From assembly GCA_910588755.1 (NCBI GenBank), contig CAJUQZ010000012.1, positions 7,709 to 17,159 of the forward strand: 9,451 bases of DNA, in the 5' to 3' direction. Below the pieces are notes generated by a model that was not told the origin of the DNA, ran no database searches, and saw only the letters and a program-made list of their open reading frames with translations. A program made the position numbers and the translations under genes. Shown in pieces: positions 1 to 6,119 of this stretch. Source of the stretch: an uncultured Lachnospiraceae bacterium. GTDB lineage: Bacteria; Bacillota; Clostridia; Lachnospirales; Lachnospiraceae. Each line of letters starts with the position of its first letter. The stretch's first letter is position 1.

Positions 1-1866
1 CACAACCGAATAAGGATTCCTGCGCACCTTTTCACTGAGCTGTCCGCCCTCCTCAAAGCCCACATAGCCCGGGGGAGAACCCACCATTTTAGAGACGGAA
101 TGGGATTCCATATACTCGGACATATCCACCCGTATCAGCGCATTTTCCGAACCAAACATCGCCTCGGCAAGCGCCTTGGACAGCTCTGTCTTTCCGACAC
201 CGGTGGGGCCTAAGAACAAGAAGGAACCAATCGGCCTGTTGGGATCTTGCAGCCCCACACGGCCGCGCTTCATGGTCTGTGCTACCGCAGTGACTGCCTC
301 CTCCTGCCCAATGACACGCTTGTGCAGTATGGACTCAAGCTTTAGCAGTCTCTCGCTCTCCTTCTGTGTCAGCTTCTTGACGGGAATCTTTGTCCAGTTA
401 GCCACGACCTCCGCAATGTCATTCTCCGTCACAACAAGACTGCGCTCCTCCTGGTTTTTCTCGTATTTGGTCATTGCCTTGTCATACTTCTTGATCAGCT
501 CGTCCTGCGCCTTGCGAAGCTCGGCTGCCTGCGTGTACGCCTCCATTCTGATCGAACGTTCGATCTGGAGGTCATATTTCTTGATCTGTGCTGTCATTTC
601 CTTGAAGCTGTCAGGAACGTTCATATTTTTCAGTCGGATTGCAGCAGACGCCTCATCGATCAAGTCAATTGCCTTGTCAGGAAGATTTCGGTCATTGATA
701 TACCGGTCAGAGAGCTTCACCGCCGCCTCGAGCGCCTCCTGCGTGATGGTCACATTGTGATGCTCCTCGTACTTATATGCCACGCCATTTAAGATCTCGA
801 CCGCCTCACTCTCGTTTGGCTCCTCCACCATCACCGGCTGGAATCGCCGCTCGAGCGCTGCGTCCTTCTCGATATATTTGCGGTACTCCGCGATTGTCGT
901 GGCGCCAATCAACTGTATCTCCCCCCTTGACAGGGACGGTTTGAGGATATTGGACGCATCGATCGCCCCCTCCGCGCCACCGGCACCAATCAGCGTATGG
1001 ATCTCATCGAGGAACAGATAGATATTCCCCGCATCGATCACCTCCCGGATCACTCTCTTGATGCGCTCCTCAAACTCACCGCGATATTTCGAGCCAGCCA
1101 CCATCCCGGCGAGGTCGAGCGTCACAACGCGCTTGTTCTTGACAGTGTCTGGCACCTCGCCATTTACAATCCTGAGCGCAAGCCCTTCTGCAATGGCTGT
1201 CTTGCCCACACCCGGCTCACCGATCAGGCAGGGATTGTTCTTGGTGCGCCGGGACAGGATCTGAACGACACGCAAGATCTCTGACTCCCTGCCAATCACC
1301 GGGTCGAGTTTTCCCTCCCTGGCAAGATATGTCAGGTCCCGGCTGTACTGGTTTAAGGTCTGTGTTGTCCCATTCCCATTTTGTTTCTTTTTATTTCTGT
1401 TTCTGCTTAAATCGTCCTTGTGCTGATTGATGTCCTCCCCCATCGCAATCAGCGTATCCATATACAGCTTCTGCACATTGATACCGATGGTATTGAGAAG
1501 CCTTAGCCCTACATTCTCGCCCTCCCTTATGATCGCGAGCAGAATGTGCTCTGTACCTGTAAGCTGGCTTCTGTACTTTTCCGCCAGCCTGTGGCTGTCC
1601 TCAAGTACCTTTGCCGCCCTTGGGGAATATCCATCCCGCTCCAGCAGTGCGACGTTTCCCTCCGGCGCTATTAACTCTTTAATCATACTGATAAGCTGCA
1701 CCTCATCGACACCGTTCTCGGCAAGCACCCGCGCCGCAACACCTGTTCTCTCCTTCACAAGTCCCACGAGAATGTGCTCGCTCCCAATATAACTCTGGTG
1801 CAAATCCCTTGCAGCCTTGGCCGCTTTCTGCAGCGCTGCTTTGGCTTTATCTGTAAACTGCTGCAT
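1..1866 (-). CDS. clpC: ClpC-type Clp protease ATP-binding subunit (3' end cut off by window edge)
   Basis: This is an HSP100/AAA+ unfoldase that feeds substrates to the ClpP peptidase in the cytoplasm. The frame is open from the ATG at 1866 to position 1, giving 622 residues of a family usually near 810-820, so the C-terminal part of the second AAA+ module is missing. Visible parts in order: an N-terminal double Clp repeat (about 1-150); first AAA+ module with Walker A GEPGVGKT at 216-223 and Walker B with the acidic pair D287/E288; a short coiled middle region with a UVR-like stretch (AYTQAAELRKAQDEL, near 441-455), which favours ClpC over ClpB; second Walker A GPTGVGKT at 553-560; and GSPPGYVGFEEGGQLSEKVR just before the edge. 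The start is supported by GGAGG nine bases upstream. No ctsR, mcsA or mcsB lies next to it, unlike Bacillus; the upstream neighbour is a GntR regulator. I see no CtsR heptad repeat or CIRCE element in front of it. Confidence 0.95.
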   Translation of the reverse strand, partial: MQQFTDKAKAALQKAAKAARDLHQSYIGSEHILVGLVKERTGVAARVLAENGVDEVQLISMIKELIAPEGNVALLERDGYSPRAAKVLEDSHRLAEKYRSQLTGTEHILLAIIREGENVGLRLLNTIGINVQKLYMDTLIAMGEDINQHKDDLSRNRNKKKQNGNGTTQTLNQYSRDLTYLAREGKLDPVIGRESEILRVVQILSRRTKNNPCLIGEPGVGKTAIAEGLALRIVNGEVPDTVKNKRVVTLDLAGMVAGSKYRGEFEERIKRVIREVIDAGNIYLFLDEIHTLIGAGGAEGAIDASNILKPSLSRGEIQLIGATTIAEYRKYIEKDAALERRFQPVMVEEPNESEAVEILNGVAYKYEEHHNVTITQEALEAAVKLSDRYINDRNLPDKAIDLIDEASAAIRLKNMNVPDSFKEMTAQIKKYDLQIERSIRMEAYTQAAELRKAQDELIKKYDKAMTKYEKNQEERSLVVTENDIAEVVANWTKIPVKKLTQKESERLLKLESILHKRVIGQEEAVTAVAQTMKRGRVGLQDPNRPIGSFLFLGPTGVGKTELSKALAEAMFGSENALIRVDMSEYMESHSVSKMVGSPPGYVGFEEGGQLSEKVRRNPYSVV

Positions 1867-1991
1867 TTTTCTATGCCTCCATGTCCTTCTCAATTTTTTA
1901 AAGTCTTTATTTCATATTCATATGGTTTCATAATGCTTTATTTTCCTGTTTTCTATCGTTTATATTCCTTTCGCATCATATCCATATCACT
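1867..1991 (-). other. GntR-clpC intergenic gap with clpC ribosome binding site
   Basis: This is a 125-bp AT-rich gap. The clpC Shine-Dalgarno GGAGG lies at about 1876-1880. I find no convincing -35/-10 pair and no terminator hairpin, so clpC may be read from the promoter in front of the GntR gene. Two very short open frames occur on the minus strand (MDMMRKEYKR and MKPYEYEIKTLKN). Neither has a good ribosome binding site, and they are treated as chance. Confidence 0.5.
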
Positions 1992-2387
1992 TTAGATATT
2001 CATATCATTTTTTACATCACTATTGTAATCCTCATAGATCTCATCGATCAGTGCATGGACTTCCTCCCTCGATATCCGCTTGCAGCTGCTCTTGGCCAAC
2101 AGCACCTGCATATCACGCTTTAAGTCCTCCATAGCCTGCATCTTATCTATATCAATCGCGATCACTGCGCCTTTTCTCCGGTCCACTTTCACAAAGCCCT
2201 CCTGCTTCAGGACAGAATACGCCTTGTTGACCGTATGCATGTTAATGCCTATCGTGTCCGCAAGCTGTCTCACGGATGGAAGCGTGTCTCCCTCCTGGAA
2301 CTGGGAGGTGGCGATCCCTATGATAATCTGGTTGCGCAGCTGCAGATAAAGGGCTTCATCGCTGTTAAAATCAATCTCTATATACAT
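1992..2387 (-). CDS. GntR-family transcriptional regulator, YtrA type
   Basis: This is a 131-residue DNA-binding repressor-type protein. Residues about 12-78 form the GntR winged helix: YLQLRNQI, then GDTLPSVRQLADTIGINMHT and VNKAYSVLKQEGFV, ending in the wing (VDRRKGAVIAI). The C-terminal part is short and helical (about 50 residues), with no FadR, HutC or aminotransferase domain, which is the mark of the YtrA subfamily. YtrA-type regulators commonly control ABC transporter or membrane protein genes beside them, often including their own operon, but here the only downstream gene in the window is clpC. The ATG at 2387 is preceded by AAGGAG nine bases upstream. The ligand and target are not predictable from sequence. 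Family call is firm; the specific role is unknown. Confidence 0.9.
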   Translation of the reverse strand: MYIEIDFNSDEALYLQLRNQIIIGIATSQFQEGDTLPSVRQLADTIGINMHTVNKAYSVLKQEGFVKVDRRKGAVIAIDIDKMQAMEDLKRDMQVLLAKSSCKRISREEVHALIDEIYEDYNSDVKNDMNI

Positions 2388-2424
2388 TTTCCCACGCTCC
2401 TTTCATTTGACAGCTGTTATATAA

Positions 2425-2437
2425 ATTGTAGCACAAT
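2425..2437. promoter_or_regulatory. Inverted repeat ATTGT-AGC-ACAAT on the GntR promoter, candidate operator
   Basis: The inverted repeat has five-base arms around a three-base centre and covers the -10 hexamer. A second perfect 8-bp palindrome, ACAGCTGT, lies at 2410-2417, near the expected transcription start. GntR regulators bind inverted repeats and often repress their own promoter, so either could be an operator. This is inference from position and symmetry; no family-specific consensus was matched. Confidence 0.35.
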
Positions 2438-2453
2438 GCCCCTATGCATACAA
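2425..2453 (-). promoter_or_regulatory. Predicted sigma-A promoter (extended -10) for the GntR gene
   Basis: On the minus strand the -10 is TACAAT (2430-2425, five of six to consensus), preceded by TG one base upstream as in an extended -10. The -35 is TTGTAT (2453-2448, three of six), with a spacing of exactly 17. It sits about 40 bp upstream of the GntR start codon and just after the terminator of the previous gene, where a new promoter is expected. Confidence 0.6.
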
Positions 2454-2483
2454 GGGAAGTTATAAATATTTAAGAATAAGGCG

Positions 2484-2530
2484 AAAAAACCTGCCTAACC
2501 TATATATATCAATATATATCATTAGACAAG
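2484..2530 (-). terminator. Rho-independent terminator after the SH3-domain gene
   Basis: On the minus strand, CTTGTCTAA (2530-2522) pairs along all nine bases with TTAGGCAGG (2498-2490), with two G-U pairs. Inside lies an AT-rich inverted part (TATATA-TTGA-TATATA) that can extend the stem. Six T residues follow (2489-2484). It starts 20 bases after the stop codon of the SH3-domain gene. It probably ends the purine/SH3 transcript and separates it from the GntR-clpC unit. Confidence 0.8.
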
Positions 2531-2549
2531 TTCTTTCGTTTTATTTTAT

Positions 2550-4121
2550 TTATTCAATATCCATAAAATCCATATCATCGTCTTCTAAGAGGTTCTTGGC
2601 CTTATATCCCTTCTGCCCCTTATCATTTGGAACCCTGTCATTTTGAGCCTGTGGACGCCTAGGAGGCTGTCCTCCTGCATTTCCCTGCGGGCGTTTTGGC
2701 GGCTGTCCCTGTGGTCTGCTGCCGTTATTGGAAGTGTTCCCTCCCTGCGGACGTCTGGCTGGCTGTCCCTGCTGTGATGCCCCACCATTTGGATTTCCAC
2801 CCTGCGGCGGGCGCCTAGGAGGCTGCTGGCTCTGCTGATATCTTGGAGGCTGCTGTCCCTGTGGACGCCTGGGCGGCTGTCCCTGTGGTGTACTGCCAGG
2901 TGCGCCCCCCTGCGGGCGCCTTACCGGCTGTGGTCCCTGTGGGCGTCTGGCCGGCTGTGGTTCCTCGTCATCCTCCAGATCCTCTAGGTCCTCTATGTCA
3001 TCATCCTCCTCGTCGTCATCGTCATCATAACCCTTATATCTGCTGTAAGAACTTCCCTGTCCTTTCAGCTTCAGCAGCAGCAATCCCACCGCCGCAACCA
3101 GAATCACAATAATCACGATCAGCACGATAACCGGAACAAGTCCTATAGCACCAAGCCCATCTGACGGCTCAGTAATCCCCTCCGCCGTGTAGACATATCT
3201 CTGGTGAACCTGGTTTTTGGAGTCGTACAGATACCAGCCCTGTTCCCCATTCGAATTCTGTGCATAGAAAATATAAAAGTCCCCATTCATATAGCCCTTA
3301 TATTCCTGTTCGCCATTGCGAAGCCTGACCAGCTCAAAGCCCGGCATAATATATGGAACTTCATCCACATCCATCGGTGTGATTTCATTGTTGTTGGTCT
3401 GACTTGGCGTTTCTGGCTGCTCTGGCTGTGCGGGCGGCTCCTCCGCCGGGACCGTCTCAGGCGGCTGCTCCCCATCTGGATTTTCCGATCCTGTAATCTG
3501 CGATGTTGCCGGATCGTTCGTGACATTGTCAGCCGTCACCAGATCTGAACGGATAAAACCTGTTATCTCACTGTTATTGTAGGTAAAAGATACCTGATAC
3601 CATGTCTTTCCATCTGTACCTGTCGTCTCACCAACCACTGTCAATACCATTCCGCGGTTCGCCTTAGCCTTTGATTCAGAGTTTGTCGAGGCCGCTGCCC
3701 TGATATTCGTGTTGTTGCTTATGACAGAGACCTGTCTAGCCTCTACTGGATTGGCTGTCGTAGGCGCATCCGAAGACTGTGCAGGCGTTGTCGTACCGCC
3801 CTGCGATGTCGGTATATTGGCGCCGTCTGGCACCTTGATCAGATCGCTTCTGATATAGCCCTTCTGCTCGGAATTAACATAAACCTGATACCAGTAATTG
3901 CCATCTGTCCCTGTCGTCTTGCTGATAATGTCAATTGTCTTACCTGACGGCACACTTGCAAGCTTCTGGCTGTTTGGGTCCGCCGCTGCCCTGATCACAG
4001 CACTCTTTGCGACCACTGTACCCTGTACATCGGCAAGGCTTACCATTCCAATACTTAGCACCATGCAGAAAAGCACTGCTGCCAATATGTGCTTTGTCCC
4101 GTTTCTTTTGTTCTTTTTCAT
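2550..4121 (-). CDS. Secreted/membrane-anchored SH3-domain protein with acidic and RPQG-repeat cytoplasmic tail
   Basis: The protein has 523 residues and unknown function. Order of parts: basic N-terminus and signal peptide (1-30, likely cut after SLA); first bacterial SH3 domain (about 33-97, ending YIRSDLIKV); Thr/Ser/Pro linker; second SH3 domain (about 129-197, ending FIRSDLV); Pro/Glu-rich linker (200-250); a small unrecognised Tyr-rich segment (about 251-315); one strong transmembrane helix (323-352); a basic patch; an acidic block of Asp/Glu (366-387); a Pro/Arg/Gln/Gly tail with six RPQG motifs plus RPPQG and RPQA variants (388-492); and an acidic end DDDMDFMDIE. A signal peptide plus a single late helix predicts SH3 domains outside and the tail in the cytoplasm. 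Bacterial SH3 domains usually bind cell-wall peptides. No catalytic domain is visible. The ATG follows AGGAG by eight bases, and purD ends 14 bases upstream, so it is probably co-transcribed with the purine genes. Confidence 0.85.
   Translation of the reverse strand: MKKNKRNGTKHILAAVLFCMVLSIGMVSLADVQGTVVAKSAVIRAAADPNSQKLASVPSGKTIDIISKTTGTDGNYWYQVYVNSEQKGYIRSDLIKVPDGANIPTSQGGTTTPAQSSDAPTTANPVEARQVSVISNNTNIRAAASTNSESKAKANRGMVLTVVGETTGTDGKTWYQVSFTYNNSEITGFIRSDLVTADNVTNDPATSQITGSENPDGEQPPETVPAEEPPAQPEQPETPSQTNNNEITPMDVDEVPYIMPGFELVRLRNGEQEYKGYMNGDFYIFYAQNSNGEQGWYLYDSKNQVHQRYVYTAEGITEPSDGLGAIGLVPVIVLIVIIVILVAAVGLLLLKLKGQGSSYSRYKGYDDDDDEEDDDIEDLEDLEDDEEPQPARRPQGPQPVRRPQGGAPGSTPQGQPPRRPQGQQPPRYQQSQQPPRRPPQGGNPNGGASQQGQPARRPQGGNTSNNGSRPQGQPPKRPQGNAGGQPPRRPQAQNDRVPNDKGQKGYKAKNLLEDDDMDFMDIE
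2637..2960 (-). repeat. Degenerate coding repeat region (RPQG/QPP units)
   Basis: The DNA for the cytoplasmic tail of the SH3-domain protein consists of recurring, diverged units that on the plus strand read like GGCTGTCCCTGTGGACGCCT, with several near-identical copies. They encode RRPQGQPP-like units separated by variable Gly/Asn/Ser spacers. Such in-frame repeats can change number by recombination or slippage without breaking the frame. Confidence 0.7.
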
Positions 4122-4135
4122 AATTTATACTCCTG

Positions 4136-5410
4136 TCACGCCTCGTCAATCGCTTTCCCGATGTCATGGCGCATATATTTATTGTCAAAGTCAACCCACG
4201 CTGCTGCCGCGTACGCGTTTGCCCTTGCTTCCTTCAGATCTGCCCCCTTGGCTGTCACACCCAGCACGCGTCCCCCGTTGGTGACAATTTTCCCGTTCTC
4301 ATTCAGCTTTGTACCCGCGTGAAAACAATAGTATCCCTCCCTGCCATCAAATTGCTCAAGACCTCTGATTTCAAGGCCCTTGTCGTAGCTGACAGGATAT
4401 CCGTCGCTTGCAAGCACAACACAGACAGCCGCGTTATCCTCGAACTGGAGGTCGATCGTATCAAGTTTCCCATCAATACATGCCTCCATCACATCAATAA
4501 TGTCACTCTTCATGCGCGGAAGCACTACCTGCGCCTCCGGGTCCCCAAACCGCGCATTGTACTCTAAGACCCTTGGCCCGTCGGGTGTCAGCATCAGACC
4601 AAAGAAAATGATTCCCTTGAATGCTCTTCCCTCTGCTGCCATCGCATCGACCGTCGCCTGATAGATGTGCTCCCTGCAGAACGCATCCACCTCATCTGTA
4701 TAGAACGGACTTGGCGAGAAAGTTCCCATGCCGCCGGTGTTCAGGCCCTGATCCCCGTCCTTTGCGCGCTTGTGGTCCTGCGCGGAAGTCATCGTCTTGA
4801 TCGTCTTCCCGTCCACATACGAGAGCACAGACACCTCACGTCCTGTCATAAACTCCTCTATCACCATACGGTTCCCAGCCGTTCCAAACTGTTTGTCCAG
4901 CATGATTGTACGGACACCCTCCCTGGCCTCCTCTAGCGTATTGCAGATCAAAACACCTTTTCCAAGGGCCAGCCCGTCAGCCTTCAACACAATCGGAAAA
5001 TCTGCTGTCTCCAGGTAGGCAAGCGCCTTGTCCGCATCATCAAACGTTTCATACGCCGCTGTCGGTATGTTGTACTTCTTCATCAGATCCTTTGAAAATG
5101 CCTTGGAACCCTCGAGAATCGCTGCGTTCTTCCTTGGTCCGAACACCCTCAGCCCCTCCGCCTCAAACACATCGACAATGCCGCCCACCAGCGGGTCATC
5201 CATGCCGATGATGGTAAGGTCGATCTGCTTTTCCTTCGCAAAGTCTGCAAGAGCGTCAAACGCCATAGCATTGATTGACACGCACTCTGCAAGCTGGCCA
5301 ATACCTGCGTTTCCAGGTGCACAGTATATTTTATCGACTTTGGGACTTTTCGCCACACTTGTGGCAATCGCATGTTCCCGTCCGCCGCTTCCCACGATTA
5401 AAACTTTCAT
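4136..5410 (-). CDS. purD: Phosphoribosylamine-glycine ligase (GAR synthetase)
   Basis: The enzyme joins phosphoribosylamine and glycine with ATP to make GAR, the second step of de novo purine synthesis, in the cytoplasm. With the start at 5410 it has 424 residues, the normal family length. It begins MKVLIVGSGGREHAI, the family N-terminus. The ATP-grasp region spans about 102-295, with LKADGLALGKGV near 142-153, SAQDHKRAKDGDQGLNTGGMG in the middle, and the metal/ATP motif LEYNARFGDPEAQ at 282-294. The longer frame opens at 5443 (MIDNRKDMGSG before MKV), but those extra residues are not family-like and come partly from the upstream repeat array. None of the candidate starts (5443, 5422, 5410) has an ideally placed ribosome binding site; AAAGG lies 14 bases before 5410. 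It follows purN by about 115 bases and is followed after 14 bases by the SH3-domain gene. Confidence 0.95.
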   Translation of the reverse strand: MKVLIVGSGGREHAIATSVAKSPKVDKIYCAPGNAGIGQLAECVSINAMAFDALADFAKEKQIDLTIIGMDDPLVGGIVDVFEAEGLRVFGPRKNAAILEGSKAFSKDLMKKYNIPTAAYETFDDADKALAYLETADFPIVLKADGLALGKGVLICNTLEEAREGVRTIMLDKQFGTAGNRMVIEEFMTGREVSVLSYVDGKTIKTMTSAQDHKRAKDGDQGLNTGGMGTFSPSPFYTDEVDAFCREHIYQATVDAMAAEGRAFKGIIFFGLMLTPDGPRVLEYNARFGDPEAQVVLPRMKSDIIDVMEACIDGKLDTIDLQFEDNAAVCVVLASDGYPVSYDKGLEIRGLEQFDGREGYYCFHAGTKLNENGKIVTNGGRVLGVTAKGADLKEARANAYAAAAWVDFDNKYMRHDIGKAIDEA

Positions 5411-5433
5411 GCCGCTTCCCATATCCTTTCTAT

Positions 5434-5498
5434 TATCAATCATGTCTCATATCAATCATGTCTCAATTATCAATAATACCTCAATCTATAATGCCTCA
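5434..5498. repeat. Four tandem imperfect repeats upstream of purD
   Basis: Read on the minus strand, the gap contains TGAGGCATTATAGAT (5498-5484), TGAGGTATTATTGATAAT (5483-5466), TGAGACATGATTGATA (5465-5450) and the same 16 bases again (5449-5434). The last two copies are identical and directly adjacent; the first two are diverged. Each 16-bp copy carries ATGATTGATA, so candidate start codons are duplicated in different frames. The array is not a riboswitch class I recognise. Confidence 0.8.
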
Positions 5499-5506
5499 CG
5501 ATCATA

Positions 5507-5520
5507 ACGCCCCAGGGCGT
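5507..5520. other. Small GC-rich hairpin after purN
   Basis: ACGCC-CTGG-GGCGT on the minus strand forms a five-base-pair stem with a four-base loop (six pairs counting a flanking G-U), five bases past the purN stop codon. No T-run follows, so it is not a standard intrinsic terminator. It could slow transcription or protect or process the mRNA between purN and purD, or mean nothing. Confidence 0.4.
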
Positions 5521-5525
5521 CCGTC

Positions 5526-6119
5526 TTAGAGCAGTCCGTTCGCAATCATGTTGACCGCCTGCGGCAGAATGACCCACTCCGCCTGCTCCATAACGCGCCG
5601 CTGAAGCGCCTCAGGCGTATCTCCAGAAAGCACCTCCACCGCCTTCTGCAAGATGATCGGGCCGGTATCTGTGCCTTCGTCCACAAAATGTACTGTCGCG
5701 CCCGTAATCTTTACACCGCGCGCTAGAGCTGCCTCGTGTACTTTCAGTCCATAAAATCCCTTCCCGCAAAACGAGGGAATCAGCGCCGGATGAATATTGA
5801 TGATGCGTCCCTCATATTTTCTGATCATCTCTGGCGGAAGTACCACCAAAAATCCCGCCAGCACGACAAGGTCAGGCTCTGCTGCATCCACACATTCTAG
5901 AAATGCCTCATTAAAAGTCTCCCTGTCCCCATAGTCCTTTGGTGACACAGCAACAGCATCAATCCCTTTTTTTCGTGCCCGCTCCAGTGCGTATGCACCC
6001 TTATTGTTGCTGATCACCCGCACGATCTGTGTGTTTGTGACCTGCCCTGCATCGATGGCATCCATGAGTGCCTGCAGGTTCGTACCGCCGCCAGACACAC
6101 ACACACATACCCTCAGCAT
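5526..6119 (-). CDS. purN: Phosphoribosylglycinamide formyltransferase (folate-dependent GAR transformylase)
   Basis: The enzyme transfers a formyl group from 10-formyltetrahydrofolate to GAR, giving FGAR, the third step of purine synthesis. Its 197 residues are normal for the family. Seen: the phosphate-binding SGGGTNLQAL near 9-18 (SGNGSN in the E. coli enzyme); VVLAGFLVVL at 85-94; and the catalytic set N108 and H110 in INIHPALIP plus D151 in HFVDEGTDTGP. These match N106, H108 and D144 of E. coli PurN with the same spacing. The ATG at 6119 overlaps the purM stop by seven bases (ATGCTGA), and the ribosome binding site is weak (AAAGGG about nine bases upstream), so translation is probably coupled to purM. 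A (GT)6 run lies over codons 4-8 and encodes the odd VCVCV in the first beta strand. Confidence 0.95.
   Translation of the reverse strand: MLRVCVCVSGGGTNLQALMDAIDAGQVTNTQIVRVISNNKGAYALERARKKGIDAVAVSPKDYGDRETFNEAFLECVDAAEPDLVVLAGFLVVLPPEMIRKYEGRIINIHPALIPSFCGKGFYGLKVHEAALARGVKITGATVHFVDEGTDTGPIILQKAVEVLSGDTPEALQRRVMEQAEWVILPQAVNMIANGLL
6095..6106. repeat. Dinucleotide tract (AC)6 / (GT)6 within purN
   Basis: There are six perfect AC units on the plus strand (GT on the coding strand), followed by a further A, inside codons 4-8 of purN. Slippage by one unit would shift the frame almost at the start of the protein. Confidence 0.9.

Noticed and set aside
176..760. Long plus-strand open frame (194 codons)
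   Set aside because: It lies wholly inside clpC on the other strand, and its translation is Ser-rich with no recognisable domain, as expected of an antisense shadow.
1895..1985. Two tiny open frames between the GntR gene and clpC
   Set aside because: They have only 10 and 13 codons, poor ribosome binding sites and no recognisable peptide.
2396..2412. CtsR-like half site (TGTCAAA) before the GntR gene
   Set aside because: Only one heptad is present; the second direct repeat required for CtsR binding is absent.
3204..3548. Plus-strand open frame of 114 codons
   Set aside because: It is antisense to the SH3-domain gene; its composition follows from the sense gene.
5411..5443. Extended PurD start adding MIDNRKDMGSG
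   Set aside because: The added residues are not family-like and derive partly from the upstream repeat; the family N-terminus begins at MKVLIVG (5410). Initiation at 5443 or 5422 is not excluded.
5028..5507. Plus-strand open frame of 159 codons
   Set aside because: It is antisense to purD and the repeat array, with no ribosome binding site or family motifs.
5444..5525. Riboswitch or small RNA in the purN-purD gap
   Set aside because: The gap is accounted for by tandem repeats and a small hairpin; there is no conserved aptamer motif, no terminator T-run and no promoter pair.
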